Assembly: GCF_014490485.1 (NCBI RefSeq) | Contig: NZ_JACTVA010000002.1 | Coordinates: forward strand, 186,001 to 250,000 | Direction of reading: 5' to 3' | Length of the DNA stretch: 64,000 nucleotides | DNA from: Teichococcus aerophilus | GTDB lineage: Bacteria; Pseudomonadota; Alphaproteobacteria; Acetobacterales; Acetobacteraceae | Shown: piece after piece, positions 37,549 through 45,867 of the stretch | Layout of the letters: each line of letters begins with the position of its first letter | How positions within the stretch are numbered: the first letter of the stretch is position 1 | Program-made: the position numbers and the translations under genes | Notes under the pieces: model-generated | Database searches by the model: none | Seen by the model: only the letters and a program-made list of their open reading frames with translations | What the model was told of the DNA's origin: nothing

Positions 37549-38253
37549 GCCGGACAAGGCTTCCGCGTGATGCAGCCGGTTCATCTCGGCACCGACGAAC
37601 TGGCCTGTCCGCTCATAGTGCTGGGCCAGGAGGGTGCAGGCTTTGTCGGCATCCCGGCTGAGCGCGGCGCGGGCGATCTCCGCGTGCTCGATGGCGACGT
37701 CGCGGTCCGGGTAGGCGCGGGTATTGGCCAGCGCGCGGTATCGCCCGGCCTCTTCCCGCAGCCGTTCGCAGAAGGACAGCAGCGCGGGCGCGTCGCAGGC
37801 TGCCAGCAAGGCCTGGTGGAAGCCCAGGTGGCAGACTTCCCATTCCGGATTAGCCAGGAAGCGCTGCGGGTTGAGGGAGCGGGCGACGCGGTTCAACCGG
37901 TGCTCTGCCAGCACCAGGGCCTCTTCCCAGTTCTGGTCGCCACGGTGGATCGCGTCGCGCAGCGCGGCGCCTTCGGCCAGCACGCGGCTGCGGATCAGCC
38001 CGGCCAGTTGGCAGGGCCGCGCCTCGGCGACGCGGAAGCCGCGATGCTCCAGGCGTTCCGCCAGTCCTTCCGCCGCCAGCTTGGACAGGGCTTCCCGCAT
38101 GGGCGACGCCCCGGCGCCATATTGCCCGGCAAGATCCCGCAGCTTCAGCTTCAGCCCTGGGGGGAGCTTTCCGGCCAGGATGTCTTCCCGCAAACGGCGG
38201 TGGACGGACGTGGCCAGGGTCAGGTCACTCTCCGTGGCATCGATCGGCTGCAT
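37546..38253 (-). CDS. GntR family transcriptional regulator, FadR subfamily
   Basis: A 235-residue regulator. The N-terminal winged helix (about 15-80) has VHRRLREDILAGKLPPGLKL and ASPMREALSKLAAEGLAERL. The FCD effector domain (about 85-220) has EWEVCHLGFHQALLAACD and HAEIARAAL, whose His and Asp residues usually hold a metal and a carboxylate ligand. It is divergent from an FAH-family hydrolase that opens a catabolic gene run; it most likely represses that run and is released by a pathway acid. A long inverted repeat in the intergenic region is the candidate operator. Confidence 0.92.
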   Translation of the reverse strand: MQPIDATESDLTLATSVHRRLREDILAGKLPPGLKLKLRDLAGQYGAGASPMREALSKLAAEGLAERLEHRGFRVAEARPCQLAGLIRSRVLAEGAALRDAIHRGDQNWEEALVLAEHRLNRVARSLNPQRFLANPEWEVCHLGFHQALLAACDAPALLSFCERLREEAGRYRALANTRAYPDRDVAIEHAEIARAALSRDADKACTLLAQHYERTGQFVGAEMNRLHHAEALSG

Positions 38254-38284
38254 GGGCCTCCAGCTTCACTGCGTCACCACGTCC

Positions 38285-38328
38285 TTTTATCGACGATTCT
38301 GGTTGACGGCGATAGAATTTCGATAAAA
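38285..38328. promoter_or_regulatory. Inverted repeat between GntR regulator and FAH-family gene, candidate operator
   Basis: Exact 9-bp arms TTTTATCGA (38285-38293) and TCGATAAAA (38320-38328) separated by 26 bp. The element is AT-rich against a GC-rich background and lies in the 107-bp divergent intergenic region. TTGACG at 38303-38308 between the arms could be a -35 box for the rightward promoter. Operator function is inferred from position and symmetry; wide arm spacing suggests two half-sites bound by a dimer of dimers or DNA bending. Confidence 0.6.
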
Positions 38329-38360
38329 CGTTCGGGTAAGCAAAGAGGGAGGAGCGTCGT

Positions 38361-39224
38361 ATGCGGCTTGTCGCATTCGAGCAGGATGGGCGCGCGGTTC
38401 TGGGCGCCAAGGTCGGCAACGATGTCGTCGCCCTTGAGGAGGTCGTGCCTGGCCTGCCGCAGGACGTGAATCTGGCGCTGGGCGCGCTCGGCCTGCCTGG
38501 CTCGGCGGCGGAGCTGCAGGCCAAGCTCTCCGGGGGCACGAAGCGTCCGCTCGGATCGCTCAAGCTGCTGCCGGTGGTGCCGCGCCCGGGCAAGGTGATC
38601 TGCATTGGCCTGAACTATGTCGAGCACGCGAAGGAGGGGAACAACCCGATCCCCGACTATCCCGCCGTGTTCTTCCGTGGCGCCACGTCGCTCGCCGCGC
38701 CGGGCGAAGCGCTGCTGCGCCCGAAGGCGTCGGAGAAGTTCGATTACGAGGCCGAGCTGGTTATCGTCATCGGGCAGCGGGCCCGGCACCTGACGGAGGC
38801 GAATGCCCTCTCCTGCGTCGCTGGCTATACCTGCATGAACGAAGGTTCGATTCGGGATTACCAGCGCAAGTCCACGCAATGGACCATGGGCAAGAATTTC
38901 GACCGCACCGGCGGTCTGGGGCCGGAGATCGTGACGCCGGACGAGATCCCGCAGGGGCCGAATGCGCTCCGCATCACGTCCCGCATCAACGGGCAGGTCA
39001 TGCAGGACAGCAACACCTCCGACATGATTTTCTCTGTGCCCCGCATCCTGGCCATCCTGACCGAGGCAATGACGCTGGAGCCAGGGGACATCATTGCCAC
39101 CGGCACGCCGAGCGGCGTCGGCTATCCGCGCAAGCCGCCGGTGTTCATGAAGGCCGGGGACACCGCCGAGATCGAGATCGAGGGCATCGGCATCCTGTCC
39201 AACCCGGTTCAGGACGAGGCCTGA
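38361..39224 (+). CDS. Fumarylacetoacetate hydrolase family protein
   Basis: A 287-residue FAH-fold enzyme. IGLNYVEHAKEGNNP and the Glu130-x-Glu132 metal pair in FDYEAELVIVIG are typical of fumarylpyruvate hydrolases and 2-keto-4-pentenoate hydratases. The third metal ligand, usually Asp in an NDVSARD-like motif, appears as Glu161 (CMNEGSIRDYQ). TGTPSGVGYPRKPPVFMKAG closes the active site. It acts on ring-cleavage products of aromatic catabolism. GGGAGGAG precedes the ATG. It is the first gene of a plus-strand run extending to 48.9 kb and is divergent from its presumed regulator. Confidence 0.92.
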   Translation: MRLVAFEQDGRAVLGAKVGNDVVALEEVVPGLPQDVNLALGALGLPGSAAELQAKLSGGTKRPLGSLKLLPVVPRPGKVICIGLNYVEHAKEGNNPIPDYPAVFFRGATSLAAPGEALLRPKASEKFDYEAELVIVIGQRARHLTEANALSCVAGYTCMNEGSIRDYQRKSTQWTMGKNFDRTGGLGPEIVTPDEIPQGPNALRITSRINGQVMQDSNTSDMIFSVPRILAILTEAMTLEPGDIIATGTPSGVGYPRKPPVFMKAGDTAEIEIEGIGILSNPVQDEA

Positions 39225-39306
39225 TCCGGGCAGGGGAAGGAACGGTCATGGCATCGCCCCCAGTTGCAGCCAGCTTTTGCCGCCGGCAACGGGCGTTGGA
39301 CGCGCC

Positions 39307-39969
39307 ATGACCACCGTCACCCTCTCCTTCGACAACGGGCCGGAGCCGGAGGTGACGCCGGGGGTGCTGGATGTCCTGCGCGCCCACCGGCTGCAGGCGA
39401 CGTTCTTCGTCCTGGGCCACAAGCTGGCGGCGCACCGCATGATCGCGGAGCGTGCCAGGGACGAGGGGCACTGGATCGGCAACCACACCTGGTCCCATGC
39501 CGGTCCGTTGGGGCCGGTGACGGCCGAGGTGGCGGAGGCTGAGATCGGCCGGACGCAGAAGCTGATCGGCGACCTCGCGCATCCGGACAGGCTGTTCCGC
39601 CCGCAGGGCGGCGGCGGGGCATTAGGCCGGCACCTGCTGAACGGTGCCGCGCTGCGCTTGTTGGAACGCGAACGTTATAGCTGCATCCTGTGGAATGCCG
39701 TACCCGGCGACTTCCAGGACCCGGACGGCTGGGTGGACCGTGCCCTGGCCATGTGCGTCGGGCGGGCCGTGCTGGTGCTGCACGACCTGCCCAATGGCGC
39801 GATGCGGCACCTGGACCGCTTCCTTGGCCTGCTGGCCGATCGCGGCACGCAGTTCCAGCAGAGCTTCCCGGATGAGTGCGTGCTGCTGCGCCGCGGCCAG
39901 GCCACGCGGCCCATCGCCGATTACGTGACCGAAGAACGGAACCCGACCACGGCAGGAGCTGTCCCATGA
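39307..39969 (+). CDS. Polysaccharide deacetylase family protein (NodB homology)
   Basis: A 220-residue carbohydrate-esterase-4-type protein without a signal peptide. The first motif is LSFDNGPEP: the catalytic-base Asp is kept, but the next position, normally the metal-ligand Asp, is Asn. The metal His pair is present in NHTWSHAG, and FRPQGGGGALG and LVLHDL mark later motifs. Loss of the metal Asp suggests altered metal use or a non-standard reaction. It lies 82 bp after the FAH-family gene and overlaps the next gene by four bases, so it is embedded in the catabolic run rather than in a cell-wall context. An amidohydrolase role on a small amide is possible. Confidence 0.85.
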   Translation: MTTVTLSFDNGPEPEVTPGVLDVLRAHRLQATFFVLGHKLAAHRMIAERARDEGHWIGNHTWSHAGPLGPVTAEVAEAEIGRTQKLIGDLAHPDRLFRPQGGGGALGRHLLNGAALRLLERERYSCILWNAVPGDFQDPDGWVDRALAMCVGRAVLVLHDLPNGAMRHLDRFLGLLADRGTQFQQSFPDECVLLRRGQATRPIADYVTEERNPTTAGAVP

Positions 39970-40949
39970 CGCGCTGGTCTCGTCGCACCGTGCTGGGTGG
40001 GTTGGCCGCAACGGCGCTGGCGCACCCCGCCCTGGCGCAGAGCGCCGCGCGCGGCGCCTGGCCGAACCGGCCGATCCGCCTGATCGTGCCCTTCGCGGCC
40101 GGCACGACGACCGATATCCTCGGCCGAATCCTGGCCGAGGCCCTGGCGCGGGAAGCCGGGCAGCCCGTGGTCGTGGATAACCGCGCCGGCGCGGGCGGCA
40201 ATGTCGGCTCCCAGGCCGTGGCGCAGGCGGCGCCGGATGGATACACACTGTTGCTGGCGACCAACGGCACGCATGGCATCAATGTCAGCCTGTTTCCCGA
40301 TCTGGGCTTCGACCCGGTGCGCGACTTCACGCCGATCGCCCCGTTCGTCACGACGCCCACGGTGCTGGGGGTGCCGCCCTCGCTCGGCGTGTCCTCGGTG
40401 GCAGAGCTGCTGGCCCTGGGGCGCAGCCGGCCGCTGACCTTTGCATCGGCCGGCAACGGCACCACCGGGCATCTTTCCCAGGCGCTGCTGAACCTTCGCA
40501 CCGGGCTGAAGACGGACCATGTGCCCTATCGCAACGCCGGGCAGGGCATCACCGACCTGCTGGCTGGGCGGGTCGATGCCATGTTCTACCATCCGCTGGG
40601 ACTGAAGCCCTATCTGGAGGCGGGAACGTTGAAGGCGCTGGCGGTGACGTCCGCGCGCCGGGTCTCCAGCCTGCCGGACACGCCGACCATCCAGGAAGCC
40701 GGCATCGACGATTTCGTCGTGGAAGGGTTGTGGAACCTGTTCGGCCCCGCCGGCATGCCGGCCGAGATCGTGGTGCGGCTGAACCGGGCGACCAATGCCT
40801 TGCTGGCGAACCCGGCATCACTGGCCAATTTACGTATGCAGGGCGTGGAGCCGACCGGCGGCACGCCGGAGAACCTGGCGGACGTCACCCGCGCCGAGAT
40901 CGCCAAGTGGCGCCCTATCATCGCGGCCGCCGGAATCAAGCCTGACTAG
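39966..40949 (+). CDS. Bug/TctC family substrate-binding protein
   Basis: A 327-residue periplasmic protein. Signal peptide: RRTVLGGLAATALAHPALAQ, with an RR pair that might permit Tat export. Bug landmarks are NRPIRLIVPFAAGTTTDILG, VDNRAGAGGNVGSQAVAQ and PYRNAGQGITDLLAGRVDAM. It overlaps the deacetylase gene by ATGA and precedes a ring-cleavage dioxygenase gene, so it may bind an aromatic acid or related carboxylate. No tctA/tctB lies nearby. Confidence 0.92.
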   Translation: MTRWSRRTVLGGLAATALAHPALAQSAARGAWPNRPIRLIVPFAAGTTTDILGRILAEALAREAGQPVVVDNRAGAGGNVGSQAVAQAAPDGYTLLLATNGTHGINVSLFPDLGFDPVRDFTPIAPFVTTPTVLGVPPSLGVSSVAELLALGRSRPLTFASAGNGTTGHLSQALLNLRTGLKTDHVPYRNAGQGITDLLAGRVDAMFYHPLGLKPYLEAGTLKALAVTSARRVSSLPDTPTIQEAGIDDFVVEGLWNLFGPAGMPAEIVVRLNRATNALLANPASLANLRMQGVEPTGGTPENLADVTRAEIAKWRPIIAAAGIKPD

Positions 40950-41011
40950 CCGAACATGCGCGTACCGAGGGCAGGCCATGGAGACCGGCCCCGGTTTGGA
41001 GGATGACAAGA

Positions 41012-41917
41012 ATGGCTGACCTGGACCAGAACACCGTCACCGAGGCGGTGATCGCGCAGATGGCCTCCACCCCCGATCCGCGCCTGCGGGAGGTGATGGC
41101 GAGCCTGGTACGCCACCTGCACGACTTCGCGCGCGAGGTGAAGCTGACGCCGGAGGAGTGGCTGGGCGCCATCGGCTTCCTGACGCGCGTCGGGCAGACC
41201 TGCACGCCGTACCGGCAAGAGTTCATCCTGCTTTCCGACACGCTCGGCCTTTCCCGGCTCGTCAACCTGATGGACGACCAGGCCAACCGCGTGGGCGAGG
41301 CGACCGAGACCAGCCTGCTCGGCCCGTTCTACCGGGAAGCCTCGCCGCAATTCGGCTATGGCGAGAGCATCGCCGTGCACGCCAAGGGGCCGGAGATGAT
41401 GCTGTTCGGCCAGGTCGTCAACGAGCAGGGCGAAGGCGTGCCGGACGCGATCGTCGAGATCTGGTCGACTGACGCGGATGGTGCCTACGACCTGCAGGCG
41501 AACGACCCATCCACCATGGACATGCGCGGCCAGTTCCGCACCGATGCCGAAGGCCGCTACGCCATTCGTACGCTGATCCCCCTGGGATACTCGATCCCGA
41601 TGGACGGGCCGGTGGGTGACATGGTCCGCGCCCAGCAGCGGCACGGCTTCCGCCCCGCTCATATCCACATGCTCATCGGTGCCGAAGGGTACCGGGAGTT
41701 GGTGACCGCGCTCTACCTTGGCGATGACCCGAATATCGGCTCCGACACCGTGTTCGGCGTGTCGGAATCCCTCGTGGTGCAGCCGCGCCTGGGGCTGGAG
41801 CAGGCGCCGGACCCAGCGCTGCCAAGCGTGCGCTACGATTTCCGCGTCGCCCGCCGTGCCGCCCATGACAAGGGTGGCCGCGTCGGCGCCGATCCTTCGA
41901 AGGTAGCGGCCGACTAG
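41012..41917 (+). CDS. Intradiol ring-cleavage dioxygenase (catechol/hydroxyquinol 1,2-dioxygenase type)
   Basis: A 301-residue non-haem Fe(III) dioxygenase. The N-terminal helical dimerisation domain precedes SLLGPFYREASPQFGYGES. Likely iron ligands are Tyr159 (DGAYDLQ), Tyr193 (PLGYSIPMDGPVG), His217 and His219 (RPAHIHM); the 24-residue Tyr-His spacing equals that of catechol 1,2-dioxygenase. It opens a catechol-type ring to a muconate. The start at 41012 is preferred over 41003 because GGAGG ends directly before 41003 and is correctly spaced for 41012. Which diol it uses is not decided by the sequence. Its TAG stop begins a palindromic repeat. Confidence 0.92.
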   Translation: MADLDQNTVTEAVIAQMASTPDPRLREVMASLVRHLHDFAREVKLTPEEWLGAIGFLTRVGQTCTPYRQEFILLSDTLGLSRLVNLMDDQANRVGEATETSLLGPFYREASPQFGYGESIAVHAKGPEMMLFGQVVNEQGEGVPDAIVEIWSTDADGAYDLQANDPSTMDMRGQFRTDAEGRYAIRTLIPLGYSIPMDGPVGDMVRAQQRHGFRPAHIHMLIGAEGYRELVTALYLGDDPNIGSDTVFGVSESLVVQPRLGLEQAPDPALPSVRYDFRVARRAAHDKGGRVGADPSKVAAD

Positions 41918-41950
41918 AGCGTGATCGCCGCCCGTCGGATCAACCGACGG
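41915..41950. repeat. Palindromic intergenic repeat, divergent copy C
   Basis: It begins TAGAGC at the dioxygenase stop codon, as copies A and B do at theirs. A hairpin of CCGTCGG (41932-41938), 5-nt loop and CCGACGG (41944-41950) follows. The right-hand GCTCTA end is missing, so this is a partial or diverged member, and it may act as a terminator or attenuator before the ABC transporter operon. Confidence 0.5.
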
Positions 41951-42030
41951 CGTGAACCACGCGGATAGACCAGACACAGCCGACACGGCCAGAGGGCAAA
42001 GAACCCCGGCCAAACAGGGAGGATGAGTGC

Positions 42031-43296
42031 ATGGAAGGCTTGAGCAGACGCGGCCTTGGCCACGCGGCACTGGCGGCGGCCATCACCGTGCCGGCCATGG
42101 CGAAGGCGCAGACGGCGGCCTCCGGCCCGCCGATCCGGATTGGCTATTCGATGTCGCTCTCCGGGGGCTTGGCGGGCAATGGCCGCCCTGCCCTGCTGGC
42201 GCACCGGATCTGGGCGGAGGACGTCAACGCCAAGGGCGGCCTGCTTGGCCGGCCGGTGCAGTTGGTGCATTACGATGACCAGAGCACGGGCGCGCAGGTT
42301 CCCGGCATCTACACCAAGCTGATCGACGTCGATAAGGTCGATCTCGTCATCTCCGGCTATGCGACCGCGATCATCGCGCCCGCCATGCCCGTGGTGATGC
42401 AGAGGCAGATGGCGTTCGTCTCGCTGTTCGGCACCGGCGTGAATGCCGACTTCAAGTACGACCGCTATTTCTCCATCAACCCGGCGGGCTCGCAGGTGAA
42501 GGAGACCTTCGCGAAGGGCTTCTTCGACATCGCCATGGCGATGGACCCGAAGCCCCGCAGCATCGCGCTCGTGAACCTGGACAGCGACTTTCACCAGCGC
42601 ACGGCGGAGAGCGCCCGTTTCCTGGCCAAGGAACACAAGCTGCGCGTGGTGTATGACCGCGCCTACCCGCCCAGTACCGTCGATTTCTCTCCTATCATCC
42701 GCTCCGTGCAGGCGGCGCGGCCAGATATCGTCTTTGTCGGCTCCTACCCGCCCGATACGGCCGGCATGCTGCGGGCGGCCAGCGAGCTGCGGGCGAACTT
42801 CGCCTTGTTCGGCGGGCCGATGATCGGGCCGCACATCACCGCGCAGAAGCTGCAGTTGGGGCCGATCCTGAATAATTTGGTGGTCTGGGACGTCTATGCA
42901 CCGGAGCCCACCTTGCAGTTCCCGGGTACGCAGGCGCTGATCGAGCGCTACCAGCCACTGGCGGCGAAGGAAAACACCGACGCGCTGGGGCATTACGTGC
43001 CACCGCTGGCTTACGCGCAGATGCAGGTGCTGGAGCAGGCGGTGAAGCGCGTCGGCCGTATCGACCAGGCCGCCCTGGCCGCCGACATGCATGCCAACAG
43101 CTTCGATACCGTCATCGGCCCGCTGCGGTTCGATGCGCTGGGCGAGTGGGCAGAAGAGCGCAACCTCTACACGCAGTACCAGGGCATCCAAGGCAACGGC
43201 ATCGAGCAGTTCCGCAAGGCCGGGACACAGGTGATTCTGTACCCGCCGCGCTACAAGTCCGGCGACCTGCGCACGCCCTACACCGCGGGGGCGTGA
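42031..43296 (+). CDS. Branched-chain amino acid-type ABC transporter substrate-binding protein
   Basis: A 421-residue periplasmic protein of the Peripla_BP_6 (LivJ/LivK) class. A signal peptide (RRGLGHAALAAAITVPAMA, cleavage near AKAQT) is followed by IRIGYSMSLSGGLAGNG and EDVNAKGGLLGRPVQLVHYD, the usual opening of the mature domain. GGAGG lies eight bases before the ATG. It starts a tightly packed five-gene transporter operon. In catabolic clusters this class often binds aromatic acids or amides rather than Leu/Ile/Val, and that is likely here given the dioxygenase upstream. Confidence 0.93.
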   Translation: MEGLSRRGLGHAALAAAITVPAMAKAQTAASGPPIRIGYSMSLSGGLAGNGRPALLAHRIWAEDVNAKGGLLGRPVQLVHYDDQSTGAQVPGIYTKLIDVDKVDLVISGYATAIIAPAMPVVMQRQMAFVSLFGTGVNADFKYDRYFSINPAGSQVKETFAKGFFDIAMAMDPKPRSIALVNLDSDFHQRTAESARFLAKEHKLRVVYDRAYPPSTVDFSPIIRSVQAARPDIVFVGSYPPDTAGMLRAASELRANFALFGGPMIGPHITAQKLQLGPILNNLVVWDVYAPEPTLQFPGTQALIERYQPLAAKENTDALGHYVPPLAYAQMQVLEQAVKRVGRIDQAALAADMHANSFDTVIGPLRFDALGEWAEERNLYTQYQGIQGNGIEQFRKAGTQVILYPPRYKSGDLRTPYTAGA

Positions 43297-44177
43297 TGGA
43301 CCCGGATCTGGCCCTACTGCTGAACGGCGTCGTCTCCGGCCTGTTGCTCGGTGGCCTGTACGCGGCAGCGGCAGCGGGGCTCTCCATTTCCTTCGGCATG
43401 CTGGATGTGGTCAATATCGCGCATCCGGCCTTCATGGTGTTGGGTGCACTAATCGTCGCGCTGCTTTGGGCAGCCACGGGCCTGGACCCGCTGCTGCTTT
43501 CCATCCTGCTGGCGCCGGCGTTCTGGGCGCTAGGTGCCGGCCTCTATGTGATCTACCACCATTTCTTCGAACGTCGCGGCGACGAGGCCATCCAGGGCCT
43601 CGCCTTCTTCTTCGGCGTGATGTTCATCGTCGAGGTTGGGTTGGTCCTGGCCGTTGGGCCCGAACAGCATTTCGTGGACGCCGCCTACGCCGCGACGACC
43701 TGGCGGCTCGGCGAGATCGATGTGCCGCTGCGCATGCTGGTTCCGGCGACCGTCGCGTTGGCGGCCATCGGGGCGTTGGCCTTGTTTCTGCGCCACAGCT
43801 TCACCGGCCGCGCCATCGCCGCCGTGGCACAGGACCGGGATGCGTTGCGCCTGCTGGCGATCGATCCGATCCGCATCAAGCGCCTGGCATTCGGCATTTC
43901 GCTCGCCTTCGCCGGCCTGGCAGGCGGGGCGCTGGTTGTAGTGCAGCCGGTGGATGCGTGGTCGGGGCATGTCTTCATCGGCCGTGTCTTCGCCATCGTC
44001 ATCATGGGCGGGCTGTCATCGCTGGGCGGCTGTGTATTGGCGGCCCTGGCGTTTGGCGTGGTGGAGAATGTGACCGCCAGCTTCTTCGGCCCGTCATGGT
44101 CCCCCGCCGTCGCCTTTGGCTGCTTGCTCTTGGTGCTGGCGGTCCGGCCGCAGGGCCTGTTCGGGAGGATGGCATGA
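43296..44177 (+). CDS. Branched-chain-type ABC transporter permease, LivH class
   Basis: A 293-residue inner-membrane permease with about eight hydrophobic helices. It begins LALLLNGVVSGLLLGGLYAA and carries GLSISFGMLDVVNIAHPAF, the conserved LivH motif around Asn-x-AHG/P. AGLAGGALVVVQPV and VIMGGLSSLGGCVLAA near the end include the EAA-like coupling region. It overlaps the binding-protein gene by one base (TGATG) and livM by four. Confidence 0.93.
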   Translation: MDPDLALLLNGVVSGLLLGGLYAAAAAGLSISFGMLDVVNIAHPAFMVLGALIVALLWAATGLDPLLLSILLAPAFWALGAGLYVIYHHFFERRGDEAIQGLAFFFGVMFIVEVGLVLAVGPEQHFVDAAYAATTWRLGEIDVPLRMLVPATVALAAIGALALFLRHSFTGRAIAAVAQDRDALRLLAIDPIRIKRLAFGISLAFAGLAGGALVVVQPVDAWSGHVFIGRVFAIVIMGGLSSLGGCVLAALAFGVVENVTASFFGPSWSPAVAFGCLLLVLAVRPQGLFGRMA

Positions 44178-45157
44178 GCGATGCCATCATTCCCGCCCTG
44201 CCCAGGCCCGCGCCACCCAGACGGCTCGGCCATGCGGGGTTCTGGCTGGCGGCGGCTGCCGCGGCGGCGATCCTGATCCTGGCGCTGCGCGGCATGGGCA
44301 GCGAGTATGCCTACTTCGCCGCGACCTTCGTGCTGCAATATGTTGTATTGGCAACGGCCTGGAATATTCTGGGCGGATATGCGGGATATGTGAATTTCGG
44401 GGCCGCGGCCTTCTTCGCTGCCGGCGCCTATACCACGGTTGCCGTTGGCAAGGCCTTCGGGCTCGGCCTGCTGCCTTGCATCGGCATCGCGGCGATGGTC
44501 GGCGGTGCGCTGGGCCTGGGTACGGGTATCCTGACGCTCCGGCTGCGCGGCGCGTATTTCGCCATCGCGACGCTGTGCCTGTCGGTGGTGCTGCAGACCT
44601 TCATCGTCAACTGGAGTTATGTCGGCGGCTCACGCGGCGCCTATATCCTGCGTCCGCGCGACGTCCCATTCGGCTTCGACAGCTATGGGGGCTATCTCTG
44701 TGCGGTCGTTTTGGTGCTGGCGGCGGCGGCGATCGCCATTGCGCGGAGCATCGAGGTTTCGCGGCTGGGCCTCGGCCTGGCGGCATTGCGGGATGACGAG
44801 GCAGCGGCCGAGGCCGCCGGTGTGCCGACGCTGCGGCTGAAGCTGATTGCCACCAGTATCAGTGGCGCGATGATGGCGGTCGCGGGCGCCCCACTGCCTT
44901 ACCTCGGCTCCTATATCGAGCCCACATCGGCCTTCGGGCTTTCCTATGCGGTGAATGCCATCGCCATGCCCTTGATTGGCGGGACAGCCAGTTGGGCGGG
45001 TCCGTTGATCGGCGCGGTCCTGCTGTCCTCTCTGCAGCAGGCGGCCACGGTGACGATCTCCTCCGCCGCCAACCTGTTGATTGTCGGTGTTGTGCTGGTG
45101 GTGTTTGTCTGCGTGGCACCGCGCGGGATCATTGGCCTATTCCGGAGGCGCCGATGA
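44174..45157 (+). CDS. Branched-chain-type ABC transporter permease, LivM class
   Basis: A 327-residue inner-membrane permease. Family signatures are ATAWNILGGYAGYVNFGAAA, LRLRGAYFAIATLCLSVVLQ and GLAALRDDEAAAEAAGVPTL (cytoplasmic coupling loop), then GGTASWAGPLIGAVLL. It pairs with the LivH-type protein to form the channel. It overlaps both neighbours by four bases (ATGA). Confidence 0.93.
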   Translation: MSDAIIPALPRPAPPRRLGHAGFWLAAAAAAAILILALRGMGSEYAYFAATFVLQYVVLATAWNILGGYAGYVNFGAAAFFAAGAYTTVAVGKAFGLGLLPCIGIAAMVGGALGLGTGILTLRLRGAYFAIATLCLSVVLQTFIVNWSYVGGSRGAYILRPRDVPFGFDSYGGYLCAVVLVLAAAAIAIARSIEVSRLGLGLAALRDDEAAAEAAGVPTLRLKLIATSISGAMMAVAGAPLPYLGSYIEPTSAFGLSYAVNAIAMPLIGGTASWAGPLIGAVLLSSLQQAATVTISSAANLLIVGVVLVVFVCVAPRGIIGLFRRRR

Positions 45158-45867
45158 GCGACGTGGTCCTCCGCGCCCATGCCGTCGGCAAGCGCTTCGG
45201 TGGGTTCACCGCCTTGTCGGGGATCGACCTGGAAGTCCGGGCCGGCGAGCGTCTGGGGCTGATCGGGCCCAACGGGTCGGGGAAGAGTACCTTCACCAAC
45301 TGTCTCGCTGGCGCCTTCCCCAGCCACGATGGCAGCTTCACCTTCAAGGATGCTCCCCTAGCCGGGTTGAAGCCGCACCAGCGGGCGCGGCAGGGACTGG
45401 CGCGCACCTTCCAGTTGCCGCGGCCCTTCCGGGGCCTGACGGTGGCGGAGAATGTCCGCGTTCCTCTCTCCTTCGGCGGGCGCGGCGCCGCGACAATGGA
45501 ATCTGCGATGGCCTGCCTGGAATCCGTTGATCTGGCAGGCAAGGCGCACCGCATGCCGAAGGAGCTGACGCAGGTCGAGCTGCGGCGGCTGGAACTGGCG
45601 CGGGCCACGGCCTTGCAGCCGGAGTTGTTGATCGTCGACGAAGCCATGGCCGGCCTGTCCCACACGGAGGTCGACCAGATCCTGGCGCTGCTGTTCCGGC
45701 TGAATGAGGGCGGCACAACCATCATCATGATCGAGCATGTGATGCGTGCGGTGACCGAGTTCTCGCAGCGGCTGGCGGTACTGGTGGCAGGCCGGAAGAT
45801 CGCGGATGGCCCGCCGGCGGACGTGCTGGCGCTGCCGGCGGTGGAGGAGGCGTATCTTGGCCGCTAG
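45154..45867 (+). CDS. ABC transporter ATP-binding protein, LivG class, with atypical signature motif
   Basis: A 237-residue ATPase. Walker A is GPNGSGKST and Walker B LLIVDEA; the switch His is in IMIEHVM. The signature normally reading LSxGQ/LAYGQ is LTQVELRRLELARA, so the canonical Ser and Gly are Thr and Val. The usual Pro after the Walker B Glu is Ala. Similar deviant signatures occur in some branched-chain-type ATPases, so function need not be lost; the partner LivF-type subunit keeps a standard signature. It overlaps livM by four bases and the next ATPase by eleven. Confidence 0.9.
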   Translation: MSDVVLRAHAVGKRFGGFTALSGIDLEVRAGERLGLIGPNGSGKSTFTNCLAGAFPSHDGSFTFKDAPLAGLKPHQRARQGLARTFQLPRPFRGLTVAENVRVPLSFGGRGAATMESAMACLESVDLAGKAHRMPKELTQVELRRLELARATALQPELLIVDEAMAGLSHTEVDQILALLFRLNEGGTTIIMIEHVMRAVTEFSQRLAVLVAGRKIADGPPADVLALPAVEEAYLGR

